Counted from the stretch's first letter, positions 7,655 to 14,188 are shown. The stretch is DNA of 15,232 nucleotides from JASHVB01 sp049522565 (GCA_049522565.1 JBEKNT010000139.1:1-15232); one strand, 5' to 3'. Translations and numbers: made by a program. The notes: a model not told the origin generated them from the letters alone.

Positions 7655-8137
7655 TCAGCCCGGTTCCGCTTCGCTCTCGACCACCCTGTTGCGCCCGTTG
7701 CCGTTCGGCTTGCTCCCGCCGGCCGCGCTCGTCCGGTTGATCGCGATCGTCTTGACGCGCGACTCCGGTTGCGGCCGGGCGAGGTCGATATGCAGCAGCC
7801 CGTTGTCGAGCCAGGCACCCTTCACCTCGATCCCCTCCGCCAGCACAAAGGCCCGCTGGAACTGCCGCGCGGCGATGCCGCGGTGCAGGAATACGCGCCC
7901 CTGCGCATCGTCCGTCTGGCGGCCACGGATCACCAACTGGTTGTCCTCCTGGGTGATCTGCAGCTCGTCCATGGTGAACCCGGCCACCGCGAGCGTGATA
8001 CGCAGCCCGCTCGGGCTGGTTTGCTCGATGTTGTACGGCGGGTAGCCATCGGACGATGTCTTCGCGGCCCGCTCGAGCATTTGCTCGAGATGGTCGAAAC
8101 CCAGGAACAGCGGTGATGTGAACAGCCTGGTGCTCAT
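7655..8137 (-). CDS. Small heat-shock protein, Hsp20/IbpA family
   Basis: This encodes 160 residues. The ATG at 8137 was chosen over longer possibilities because AGGAGG (8143-8148, minus strand) precedes it and the N-terminus FLGFDHLEQML is typical of IbpA-like proteins. The alpha-crystallin domain spans about residues 34-133: YNIEQTSPSGLRITLAVAGF, the RGIAARQFQRAFVLAEGIEV strand region, DNGLLHIDLARP with the conserved G-x-L, and an IAI motif (131-133) of the type that docks neighbouring subunits. The tail (134-160) is polar and rich in Gly, Asn and Glu. Such ATP-independent chaperones hold unfolded proteins for DnaK and ClpB. Alphaproteobacteria use several hsp20 copies under heat control; the hairpins in this leader suggest an RNA thermometer. 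DUF1150 follows on the same strand. Confidence 0.93.
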   Translation of the reverse strand: MSTRLFTSPLFLGFDHLEQMLERAAKTSSDGYPPYNIEQTSPSGLRITLAVAGFTMDELQITQEDNQLVIRGRQTDDAQGRVFLHRGIAARQFQRAFVLAEGIEVKGAWLDNGLLHIDLARPQPESRVKTIAINRTSAAGGSKPNGNGRNRVVESEAEPG

Positions 8138-8211
8138 GGCCCCCTCCTCAGAGCGAAGCGTCGGCCGGGACCCGCTCTGGCATCCCGGCTGCGGAACATC
8201 TTGGCAGCCGG
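8138..8211 (-). promoter_or_regulatory. Candidate ROSE-like RNA thermometer in the hsp20 leader
   Basis: In the minus-strand transcript an 8-bp hairpin forms between CCGGCTGC (8211-8204) and GCAGCCGG (8192-8185) with an 11-base loop. A 7-bp stem then pairs CAGAGCG (8179-8173) with CGCTCTG (8155-8149), directly touching the Shine-Dalgarno AGGAGG (8148-8143). The strand next to the Shine-Dalgarno reads TTCGCTCTGAGGAGG, close to the pyrimidine-GCU/AGGA arrangement of the last ROSE hairpin, so CUUC (8158-8155) could instead pair with GAGG (8149-8146). The hairpin count, position and downstream hsp20 gene all fit ROSE; the assignment is from pattern, not from a covariance model. Confidence 0.5.
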
Positions 8212-8325
8212 CCGACCGGTTGCAAGGGGGGCGCATGGACCGGCCTATCTCCCGCAGGCCCATTTCGTCGCGCAGGATTGATCCGACTGCTTTGCCGCGT
8301 TGATCTGGGGCAGGCGGAAAGCTAA

Positions 8326-8934
8326 ATGCGCAATATGGACGCAATGCCCATCACCGATGCTGCCCAGGACGCGATCCGGCAGACCATGACCGAGGCCCCC
8401 CCTGGGGCCAGCGCCGAGGCGCTGCCGATCCTGATCGCGCCGCATGCGCTGCTGAAGGCGCGCGCCCGGCCGGTTGGTCCGGCCGACGAGGCGGCGGTAC
8501 GCAGGCTGGTGCCACGGATGTTCGCCTCGATGTATTGCGCCCCGGGCATCGGCCTCGCCGCGCCGCAGGTCGGCCAGCTCCTGCGGGTCATCACCATCGA
8601 CCTGATGCCGGACGAGAAGCCGACCCCGCTGACCCTGATCAACCCGGAGATCCTCGCGCTCAGCCAAGAGCAAGCCACCCGCGAGGAAGGCTGCCTGTCG
8701 CTGCCGGGCCAGTACGCGGAGGTGACCCGGCCGGCGCGGGTGAAGGTGCGCTATCTCGACCAGACCGGCGCGCGGCGGGAGGTCGAGGCCGACGGATTGC
8801 TCGCCGCCTGCTTGCAGCACGAGATCGACCATCTGGACGGTGTGCTGTTCGTCGATCACCTCTCCGCCCTGAAACGCAACATCATCATGCGCCGGCTTGC
8901 CAAGGATCAGCGGCAGAAGAACGAGGGAAAGTAG
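8326..8934 (+). CDS. def: Peptide deformylase
   Basis: This encodes 202 residues. All three deformylase motifs are intact: GIGLAAPQVG (74-83), EEGCLSLPG (120-128) with metal ligand Cys123, and QHEIDHLDG (164-172) with ligands His165 and His169 and catalytic Glu166. The enzyme removes the formyl group from the N-terminal methionine of new proteins at the ribosome. Family members are usually 165-190 residues; here about 32 residues (Ala- and Pro-rich, low complexity) precede the normal beginning at ALPILIAPHALL. The ATG at 8326 follows AGGCGGA at fair spacing; ATGs at 8335, 8344 and 8386 remain possible. fmt starts 9 bases after the stop, the classic def-fmt pair. The gene is divergent from hsp20. 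Confidence 0.95.
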   Translation: MRNMDAMPITDAAQDAIRQTMTEAPPGASAEALPILIAPHALLKARARPVGPADEAAVRRLVPRMFASMYCAPGIGLAAPQVGQLLRVITIDLMPDEKPTPLTLINPEILALSQEQATREEGCLSLPGQYAEVTRPARVKVRYLDQTGARREVEADGLLAACLQHEIDHLDGVLFVDHLSALKRNIIMRRLAKDQRQKNEGK

Positions 8935-8943
8935 GCGCGACCG

Positions 8944-9849
8944 ATGCGCCTCGCCTTCATGGGCAGCCCGGATTTCGCCGTGCCGGCGCTGCTTGCGCTG
9001 CACCAGGCGGGGCACGTGATTGCCGCGGTGTACTGCCAGCCGCCGCGACCGGCCGGGCGCGGGCAGGCGGTGCAGCGCTGCCCGGTGCACCGCACCGCGG
9101 ACGAGCTTGGCCTGGCGGTGCGGACCCCGGCGCGGCTGCGCAACGACGCGGCGGCCCAGGCGGCGTTCGCCGACCTGGCACTGGATGCGGCGGTGGTGGC
9201 GGCGTACGGGCTGATCCTGCCGCCGGCGATGCTGGAGGCGCCGCGCCGCGGCTGCCTCAACATCCACGCCAGCCTGCTGCCGCGCTGGCGCGGTGCCGCG
9301 CCGATCCAGGCGGCGGTCCTGGCCGGCGATCCGGCCAGCGGCGTGACCATCATGCAGATGGAGGCCGGGTTGGACACCGGGCCGATGCTGCTGCGCGAGG
9401 CGGTGCCGATCGGGCCGCGGACCACCAGCGGTGCGCTGCACGACATCCTGGCGCCGCTGGGCGCACGCCTGATCCTGCGCGCTCTGGCGGAAGCTCCGCC
9501 CGCGGTGCCACAGCCGGCCGAGGGGGCGACCTACGCCCCGAAGCTGACGCGCGAGGATGGGCGGATCGATTGGACCCACGATGCGGCCGCCATCGAGCGG
9601 CGGGTACGTGCCTTCGATCCCTGGCCCGGGACCTTCACCTCGGTGCAAGGCGCGGTGCTGAAGGTGCTGGCTGCGGAATTGGCCGAGGGCGCCGGCGCAC
9701 CCGGGACCGTGCTGGATGAGCGGCTGACGATCGCCTGCGGTCGCGGTGCGCTGCGATTGACCCGCGTGCAGTTGGGCGGTCGCGCCGCGATGCCGGCCGA
9801 GGCGTTCCTGCGCGGCCACCGGGTATCCGCGGGCAGCACGCTTGGTTGA
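8944..9849 (+). CDS. fmt: Methionyl-tRNA formyltransferase
   Basis: This encodes 301 residues, near the usual 310-315. The N-terminal formyl-transfer domain begins MRLAFMGSPDFAVPAL and carries the catalytic trio Asn106, His108 (CLNIHASLLPRWRGAAPIQ) and Asp144 (MEAGLDTGPML), matching the numbering of the E. coli enzyme. The SLLPRWRGAAP loop is the diagnostic signature. The C-terminal OB-like tRNA-binding domain runs from about 205, opening with YAPKLTREDGRIDW. The enzyme formylates Met-tRNA(fMet) using 10-formyltetrahydrofolate, the step undone later by the product of def just upstream. The two genes are separated by 9 bases and are almost certainly co-transcribed. A hairpin-rich repeat region follows the stop codon. 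Confidence 0.97.
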   Translation: MRLAFMGSPDFAVPALLALHQAGHVIAAVYCQPPRPAGRGQAVQRCPVHRTADELGLAVRTPARLRNDAAAQAAFADLALDAAVVAAYGLILPPAMLEAPRRGCLNIHASLLPRWRGAAPIQAAVLAGDPASGVTIMQMEAGLDTGPMLLREAVPIGPRTTSGALHDILAPLGARLILRALAEAPPAVPQPAEGATYAPKLTREDGRIDWTHDAAAIERRVRAFDPWPGTFTSVQGAVLKVLAAELAEGAGAPGTVLDERLTIACGRGALRLTRVQLGGRAAMPAEAFLRGHRVSAGSTLG

Positions 9850-9964
9850 TGGAGCTTATCCGTCATTGCGAGAGGCGAAGCGACGAAGCGCTCCCCTGCA
9901 TGATTGGCGGCAGCTGCTCAACGCAGGGGATTGCTTCGTCGCGTCGCTCCTCGCAAGAAACTAA

Positions 9965-9991
9965 CTCCCCCTCCCACAAGGGGAGGGGGAG
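9965..9991 (+). terminator. Strong hairpin, probable terminator after fmt
   Basis: CTCCCCCTCCC (9965-9975) and GGGAGGGGGAG (9981-9991) form a perfect 11-bp stem with the 5-base loop ACAAG, followed by the pyrimidine stretch CCTCTTTCT. The stem is very stable and lies 115 bases past the fmt stop. The T-run is imperfect, so it may act as a repeat-derived terminator. Its core, CTCCCACAAGGGG, recurs at 14148-14160. Confidence 0.55.
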
Positions 9992-10003
9992 CCTCTTTCT
10001 CGT

Positions 10004-10044
10004 CGGCGGCCGACGCGGTTTCATTCAGGGCGGGTCGGCCGCCG
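10004..10044. repeat. 11-bp inverted repeat within the composite element
   Basis: CGGCGGCCGAC (10004-10014) is exactly mirrored by GTCGGCCGCCG (10034-10044), leaving a 19-base loop. It follows the terminator-like hairpin by 12 bases and precedes the DUF72 gene by about 85 bases. No function can be assigned from the sequence. Confidence 0.5.
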
Positions 10045-10130
10045 CCGGCCGGTGGTCGACGCGCAATGACAGGCGGCGGCGGTGCCGCGGTGCACAGACC
10101 ACCGCTGGACGACATGATCGGAGCTTCGCG

Positions 10131-10871
10131 GTGACCGGGAAAATCTACGTCGGCATTGGTGGCTGGACCTACGAACCGTGGCGCGGGACCTTCTACCCGG
10201 AAGGGCTGCCGCATAAGCGCGAACTCGAATTTGCCAGCCGCAAGCTCACCTCGATCGAGATCAACGGCACCTACTACTCGACCTTCAAGCCGGCGAGCTG
10301 GGCCAAGTGGCGCGAGGAAACCCCGGAAGGCTTCGTCTTCTCGGTCAAGGCGTCGCGCTTCTGCACCAACCGCAAGCAATTGGCCACCGCCACCGACGCG
10401 GTGACACGGTTCGTCGGCCAGGGCCTCGGCACGTTGGGTGACCGGCTGGGTCCGATCAACTGGCAATTCATGGCGACCAAGCAGTTTGATCCGGACGACC
10501 TGCAAAGCTTTCTCACGCTCTTGCCCCGGGAGATCGACGGGTTGCGGCTGCGCCACGCCCTGGAGGTGCGCCATCCCAGCTTCAAGGACGCACGCTTTTA
10601 CGATCTCGCCCGCCGGCACAATGTGGCCATCGTGTTCGCCGATGACGACGACTTCCCCGCGATCGACGAGCCGACCACGGACTTCACCTATGCGCGCCTG
10701 ATGCGCACCCAAGAAACTATCGCGACCGGCTATGCGGCAGCCGATCTGGCGCGTTGGTCCAAGCGGGCCAAGGCATGGACGAAGCGCGGGGACGTCTTCG
10801 TGTATTTCATATCGGGCGCCAAAGTGCGTGCACCGGCCGCGGCGCAGGCGCTGATCGCGCGGCTGGCCTGA
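10131..10871 (+). CDS. DUF72 family protein (YecE-like TIM barrel)
   Basis: This encodes 246 residues from a GTG start at 10131. GGAG at 10120-10123 sits 7 bases upstream, and the frame before the GTG is repeat sequence. DUF72 landmarks occur in order: VGIGGWTYEPWRGTFYPEGL (7-26), LTSIEINGTYYSTFKPASW (39-57), FVFSVKASRF (68-77), WQFMATKQFDPDDL (111-124), ALEVRHPSF (143-151), YARLM (187-191) and DVFVYFISGAKVRAPAAAQAL (221-241). Length matches the family. These proteins form TIM barrels; their biochemical activity is not established, so no reaction is claimed. The family's usual QLPP and final NN motifs are altered (WQFMATKQF, FISGAK), indicating a divergent subgroup. truA begins 61 bases downstream on the same strand and may be co-transcribed. 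Confidence 0.88.
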   Translation: MTGKIYVGIGGWTYEPWRGTFYPEGLPHKRELEFASRKLTSIEINGTYYSTFKPASWAKWREETPEGFVFSVKASRFCTNRKQLATATDAVTRFVGQGLGTLGDRLGPINWQFMATKQFDPDDLQSFLTLLPREIDGLRLRHALEVRHPSFKDARFYDLARRHNVAIVFADDDDFPAIDEPTTDFTYARLMRTQETIATGYAAADLARWSKRAKAWTKRGDVFVYFISGAKVRAPAAAQALIARLA

Positions 10872-10880
10872 CCGGCACCG

Positions 10881-10906
10881 CCACGTCGCCGCGCGAGGTG
10901 GCGTGG
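10881..10906 (+). other. RNA hairpin in the DUF72-truA gap
   Basis: In RNA, CCACGTCGCC (10881-10890) can pair along all ten bases with GGTGGCGTGG (10897-10906), including two G-U pairs, around a 6-base loop. The use of wobble pairs means it is a structure of the transcript rather than of the DNA. It lies 27 bases upstream of the truA start and 9 bases before the AAGGGAG at 10915-10921. No T-run follows; it could be an mRNA-stability or processing hairpin. Confidence 0.4.
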
Positions 10907-10932
10907 TCAACCACAAGGGAGTCTAAGCGGGA

Positions 10933-11691
10933 ATGGCCCTCTGGGCGCTCATGCTGGAATACGACGGCGCCCCGTTCGTCGGCTGGCAGCGGCAGGACAA
11001 CGGCCTGTCGGTGCAGCAGGTGCTGGAGACCGCCGCCTCGCGCCTGACCGGCGGCGCCGCGGTGGCCAGCGTCGTCGCCGGGCGCACCGATGCCGGGGTA
11101 CACGCCGAGGCGCAGGTGGCGCAGCTTGACCTGCCGTCCCCCCTGACCGCTGCCAGACTGCGGGACGCGCTGAACTACCACATGAAGCCGCATCCGGTCG
11201 CCGTGCTGCGCGCCGCCCCGGCGCCGGAGGGTTGGAACGCGCGCTTCTCCGCCATCGGCCGCGCCTACCGCTATCGCATCCTCAATCGCCATGCCCGGCC
11301 GGCCTTGCTGGCCGGGCGGGTCTGGCATGTGCACGCGCCGCTCGATGCCGCTGCCATGCAGGTCGCCGCCCAGGCCATGGTGGGACGTCACGATTTCACG
11401 TCGTTTCGGGCCGCCGCCTGCCAGGCAAAGAGCCCGCTGCGCACGCTCGACCGGTTGGAAGTGACGCGCGACGGAGATGTTATCGAGGTCGTCGCCGAGG
11501 CGCGCAGCTTTTTGCACCATCAGGTGCGCAACATGGTCGGGACGCTGAAACTGGTCGGCGACGGACACTGGTCGGCGGCGCGTGTCGCCGCCGCGCTCGC
11601 CGCCCGCGACCGCGCCGCTGCCGGCCCAACAGCACCGTCGGAGGGGCTGTGTCTCATCGGGGTGCGTTATCCGGTCGATCCGTTCGGCTGA
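10933..11691 (+). CDS. truA: tRNA pseudouridine(38-40) synthase
   Basis: This encodes 252 residues, near the usual 245-270. The catalytic aspartate is Asp53 in the signature VAGRTDAGVHAEAQV. The conserved RAYRYRI strand (110-116) and FLHHQVRNMVGTL (193-205) complete the TruA pattern, and the N-terminus MALWALMLEYDGAPFVGWQR matches the family's opening strand. The enzyme converts uridines at positions 38-40 of the anticodon arm of many tRNAs to pseudouridine, which supports frame maintenance. AAGGGAG lies 11 bases before the ATG. It sits with def and fmt, other translation genes, and converges with the minus-strand membrane-protein/dapE genes. Confidence 0.97.
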   Translation: MALWALMLEYDGAPFVGWQRQDNGLSVQQVLETAASRLTGGAAVASVVAGRTDAGVHAEAQVAQLDLPSPLTAARLRDALNYHMKPHPVAVLRAAPAPEGWNARFSAIGRAYRYRILNRHARPALLAGRVWHVHAPLDAAAMQVAAQAMVGRHDFTSFRAAACQAKSPLRTLDRLEVTRDGDVIEVVAEARSFLHHQVRNMVGTLKLVGDGHWSAARVAAALAARDRAAAGPTAPSEGLCLIGVRYPVDPFG

Positions 11692-11708
11692 CACAAAACC
11701 TCACCCGC

Positions 11709-11748
11709 GTCGCTTCGCTCCGCGACCTCTCCCGCGCAGCGAGAGAGG
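11709..11748. terminator. Tandem hairpins between converging truA and membrane-protein genes
   Basis: GTCGC (11709-11713) pairs with GCGAC (11722-11726), followed by CCTCTC (11726-11731) pairing with GAGAGG (11743-11748). Together they fill the 59 bases between two converging genes. The ATTTATT after the second stem gives a weak T-rich tail for the plus direction. The sequence resembles dispersed intergenic palindromes of GC-rich alphaproteobacteria. Position and symmetry support a bidirectional terminator. Confidence 0.5.
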
Positions 11749-11750
11749 AT

Positions 11751-12320
11751 TTATTGGTGCAGCAGCGACAGATTCAGCCCGGCGAGCAGCAACCCGATCA
11801 ATTGGTCCAGCACCACCAGCAGCACGGCCACCATTCCGCTGGTGCCCAGGGCCTGCTTCGTGGCGAACCACTCGATCCATAGCGCCCAGCCGATGGCGAC
11901 GATCTGTGCGCCTTCGTCAAGGATTGGCGGGGCGCCGAGCAATCCGGGGATGCCGCCGACCACCAGCAGCAGGTTCTCGATCACGTTGCACCAGTTCCAG
12001 GCCGCGATGAACCGCGGCCAGCGCGGCCCGCAGCCGAACATCGGCGCCAGATGGAAACTCAGCAGGGCAAAGCCGAGCCAGCCCACCACGTAGCCCATGA
12101 TGTCGAGGCCGATGGCATGCCCGGCGTGCGGCGGCAGGCCAGATTGCACCCAGGTCATCAATTGCAGGCAGACGATGGCCGGCAGGCATAGCGCGATCGC
12201 CCAAAAGCTCCGCGTCGCCCCCGCCATGTCGGCTTCGACGTAGCGCAGCCCATCGCTGCGGCCCCGCGCGAACAGCAGCGCTGCGTACAGGCCGGAGGTC
12301 ACCGCGCCGGTGATACTCAC
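11751..12320 (-). CDS. Small integral membrane protein of unknown function, paralogue of its neighbour
   Basis: This encodes 189 residues from a GTG start at 12320 that overlaps the stop of the upstream gene as GTGA, which decides the start. Roughly four hydrophobic segments are visible: about 39-58, 72-95, 112-130 with 139-152, and 162-183. The conserved-looking stretch CGPRWPRFIAAWNWCN (97-112) matches GRQPRWLRFATAFNWCQ in the upstream protein. GRSDG near the N-terminus and WALWIEWF (145-152) also have counterparts there, so the two arose by duplication. I do not recognise the family and assign no function. It lies at the end of the dapE-side transcript, next to the truA-side hairpins. Confidence 0.75.
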   Translation of the reverse strand: MSITGAVTSGLYAALLFARGRSDGLRYVEADMAGATRSFWAIALCLPAIVCLQLMTWVQSGLPPHAGHAIGLDIMGYVVGWLGFALLSFHLAPMFGCGPRWPRFIAAWNWCNVIENLLLVVGGIPGLLGAPPILDEGAQIVAIGWALWIEWFATKQALGTSGMVAVLLVVLDQLIGLLLAGLNLSLLHQ

Positions 12321-12913
12321 GTGCGCTGCAACGCCAGCAGCCGCGGCACGAGCACCAACAGCGCCGTGCCGAAATTGACCCCAACCACCAGCAACGCGGC
12401 GCGAAACCGCGACAGGGCCAGGCCGTGCCGGGCGAGGAACCAGTGCAGCCACAAGGCGTAGCCACCGAGGCCGAGCACCAGCACCCCCGTCGCGGCATGC
12501 TCCGGCAGGCCGGCCCGCTGCAGCATGCCGAGCGCCATCAGCAGCACCGAGGCGAGCATCGGCAGCAGCCACTGGCACCAGTTGAACGCCGTGGCGAAGC
12601 GCAACCAGCGCGGCTGCCGCCCCCATAGCCGCGCCAGTTCGAACGACAACACCGGCGGCGCCAGCAAGACCGCGATCGTGGCGAGCAGATCGGTGATCGC
12701 CGGGGCGCCGCCGCCGTTCAGGAGGAGAAGGCCAGTGCCCACCAGCGGGAAGGCAATCAGCGGTGCCAGGCTGGCGAGGAAGCCCTGCACCGTGCCGGCG
12801 AATTGCTCGATGCCGTCGGCCCGGCCACGCGCCACGCGCACAATGCCGCGCAGAATGTTCGGGCGGCGCAACACGTTGGGACCGCGCGGGATATTGGGTC
12901 GCGGCGCGGCCAT
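12317..12913 (-). CDS. Small integral membrane protein of unknown function with N-terminal PN-repeat
   Basis: This encodes 198 residues. The ATG at 12913 lies 5 bases after the dapE stop, and its ribosome binding site GGAG is made by the last dapE codons. The N-terminus (residues 6-23) is a basic three-copy repeat of the form P-N-[IV]-x-R-x: PNIPRG, PNVLRR, PNILRG. Hydrophobic segments follow at about 47-66, 71-92, 114-134, 142-161 and 172-193. The PRWLRFATAFNWC stretch (101-113) is shared with the downstream paralogue. The family is not recognised. Tight linkage to dapE suggests co-expression with lysine and diaminopimelate synthesis but does not prove a shared role. Its last four bases overlap the next gene. 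Confidence 0.78.
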   Translation of the reverse strand: MAAPRPNIPRGPNVLRRPNILRGIVRVARGRADGIEQFAGTVQGFLASLAPLIAFPLVGTGLLLLNGGGAPAITDLLATIAVLLAPPVLSFELARLWGRQPRWLRFATAFNWCQWLLPMLASVLLMALGMLQRAGLPEHAATGVLVLGLGGYALWLHWFLARHGLALSRFRAALLVVGVNFGTALLVLVPRLLALQRT

Positions 12914-12918
12914 GGTGG

Positions 12919-14046
12919 CTACTCCAGGAAGGCCGACAGCATGCCGCGATAGGTCCGCGCCAAGCAACGCAGCTCCTCGACCGGTACGCTCTCGTCCGCC
13001 TGGTGCATGCTGGCGCCGACCAGGCCGAACTCGGCCACCGGGCAGTAGCGCGCGATGAAGCGGGCGTCGGAGGTGCCGCCGCCGGTGTCTCGCTTCGGCT
13101 CCACGCCGGTCTCGCGCTGGATGGCGGCGCAGAGCCGGTCCACCACCGGCCCCGGCTGGGTGACGAACGACTCGCCGCTGATCGCGATATCGAGGTCGAA
13201 GCGCTCGGCATGCTGCGCCAGGGTCGCGCGCAGCCAAGCGGACAGCGCCGCCCCGGTGTGCTGGTCGTTGAAGCGGATGTTCAGCATCGCGCGGGCGGCG
13301 GCAGGGATGACGTTGGTTATCGGGTTGCCGACATCGATCGACGTGACCTGCAAGGTGGAGGGCTCGAACCAGTCGGTGCCGGCGTCCACCGGCGCGGCGG
13401 TCAGCGCCGACAGGGCACGCAGCAGGCGGTGCACCGGGTTGTCGGCGCGCTGCGGATAGGCGACGTGGCCTTGCGTGCCATGCACGGTGATCTTGGCATT
13501 CAGGCTGCCGCGACGGCCAATTTTGACCATGTCACCGAGGCGGACCGGGCAGGTCGGCTCGCCGACCAGGCAAAAATCGGGGATGTGGTCGCGGTCGCGC
13601 ATCCACTCCAGGACGCGCACGGTGCCGTCGGTTGCTACGCCCTCCTCGTCGCCGGTGATCAGCAGGCTGATCGAGCCGTGCAGCGGCCCAGCGGCGAGGT
13701 GTTCGGCCGCCGCAGCGACGAAGGCCGCGATGCCGCCCTTCATGTCGCAGGCGCCGCGGCCGTACAGCACGCCGTTATGGACGTCGGCGGCGAACGGATC
13801 GTGCCGCCAGGTCGCCGCGCCGACCGGCACAACGTCGGTATGGCCGGCAAAGCAAAAATGTGGGCCGCTGGTGCCGATGCGGGCGAACAGGTTGTCGATC
13901 TCACCGTAGCGCAGGCGCTCGACCTGGAAGCCGAGACGTTCGAGCGCTTCGGCCAGCACGCTCTGGGCGCCGGCATCGGCCGGAGTGACCGAGGGGCAGC
14001 GGATCAGCGCCTGCGCCAGGGGGAGGGGGTCGGCGACGTCGGTCAT
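12919..14046 (-). CDS. dapE: Succinyl-diaminopimelate desuccinylase
   Basis: This encodes 375 residues, the usual DapE length. The M20 metallopeptidase metal and catalytic residues are in place: His69 and Asp71 in FAGHTDVVPVG, bridging Asp101 in YGRGACDMKGG, Glu134 (base) and Glu135 in TGDEEGVATDGT, Glu163 in VGEPT, and His348 in ASMHQADESVPVEEL. The dimerisation domain lies at about 180-290 (GSLNAKITVHGTQGHVAYP and following). It hydrolyses N-succinyl-LL-diaminopimelate to LL-diaminopimelate and succinate for peptidoglycan and lysine. dapD of the same pathway lies 142 bases upstream on the same strand, separated by a large palindrome. The ATG at 14046 has only a distant AGGGAG, so initiation may be weak or helped by the leader. 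Confidence 0.97.
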   Translation of the reverse strand: MTDVADPLPLAQALIRCPSVTPADAGAQSVLAEALERLGFQVERLRYGEIDNLFARIGTSGPHFCFAGHTDVVPVGAATWRHDPFAADVHNGVLYGRGACDMKGGIAAFVAAAAEHLAAGPLHGSISLLITGDEEGVATDGTVRVLEWMRDRDHIPDFCLVGEPTCPVRLGDMVKIGRRGSLNAKITVHGTQGHVAYPQRADNPVHRLLRALSALTAAPVDAGTDWFEPSTLQVTSIDVGNPITNVIPAAARAMLNIRFNDQHTGAALSAWLRATLAQHAERFDLDIAISGESFVTQPGPVVDRLCAAIQRETGVEPKRDTGGGTSDARFIARYCPVAEFGLVGASMHQADESVPVEELRCLARTYRGMLSAFLE

Positions 14047-14061
14047 GGTGACGACACACTA

Positions 14062-14168
14062 CTCCCTCGCCCCTTGTGGGGGAGGGTTGGGGTGGGGGGA
14101 ACGAACCGCACAACCCGGTGGCTAACGATACCCCCCACCCCAGCCCTCTCCCACAAGGGGCGAGGGAG
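14062..14168. repeat. 38-base inverted repeat between dapD and dapE
   Basis: Arms 14062-14099 and 14131-14168 match as inverted repeats at 36 of 38 positions around a 31-base spacer. Each arm begins or ends with CTCCCTCGCCCCTTGTGGG or its complement. This would form a very long, stable hairpin in RNA from either strand. It contains CTCCCACAAGGGG (14148-14160), the same 13 bases as in the hairpin at 9971-9983, so both belong to one dispersed repeat family. It has no coding frame. Being inside the dapD-dapE transcript, it may act as an attenuator, processing site or partial terminator. Confidence 0.75.
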
Positions 14169-14188
14169 ACGGTTCGGCGACATTCCGG

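Larger units (their letters stand above)
9861..10070. repeat. Composite palindromic repeat element downstream of fmt
   Basis: The segment is bounded by GTCATTGCG (9862-9870) and its mirror CGCAATGAC (10062-10070). Inside its left half are two 34-base arms, 9866-9899 and 9923-9956, that match as inverted repeats at about 29 of 34 positions around a 23-base spacer. They contain TTGCGAG and GACGAAGC, the look of dispersed intergenic palindromes common in alphaproteobacteria. The right half holds two further hairpins (9965-9991 and 10004-10044). It looks like one palindromic repeat interrupted or extended by others. It carries no coding frame and no transposase. It fills most of the 281-base gap between fmt and the DUF72 gene. 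Confidence 0.65.

Noticed and set aside
8193..8216. A heat-shock sigma-32 promoter for hsp20 (CTTG near 8219, CCAAGATGT near 8200)
   Set aside because: The -10 part matches poorly, and its use would place the transcript start inside the leader hairpins; kept only as a competing reading.
8245..9819. A 524-codon minus-strand frame across def and fmt
   Set aside because: It is rich in Arg, Gln, His and Gly with no domain pattern, and lies opposite two genes with intact catalytic motifs.
9861..10070. CRISPR array or insertion sequence
   Set aside because: The repeats are inverted rather than regularly spaced direct repeats, and there is no transposase or cas gene.
11751..13211. A 486-codon open frame on the minus strand
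   Set aside because: Only its last 189 codons look like protein (the membrane protein from the GTG at 12320); the rest is Arg/Ala/Ser-rich and lies out of frame over dapE and the other membrane gene.
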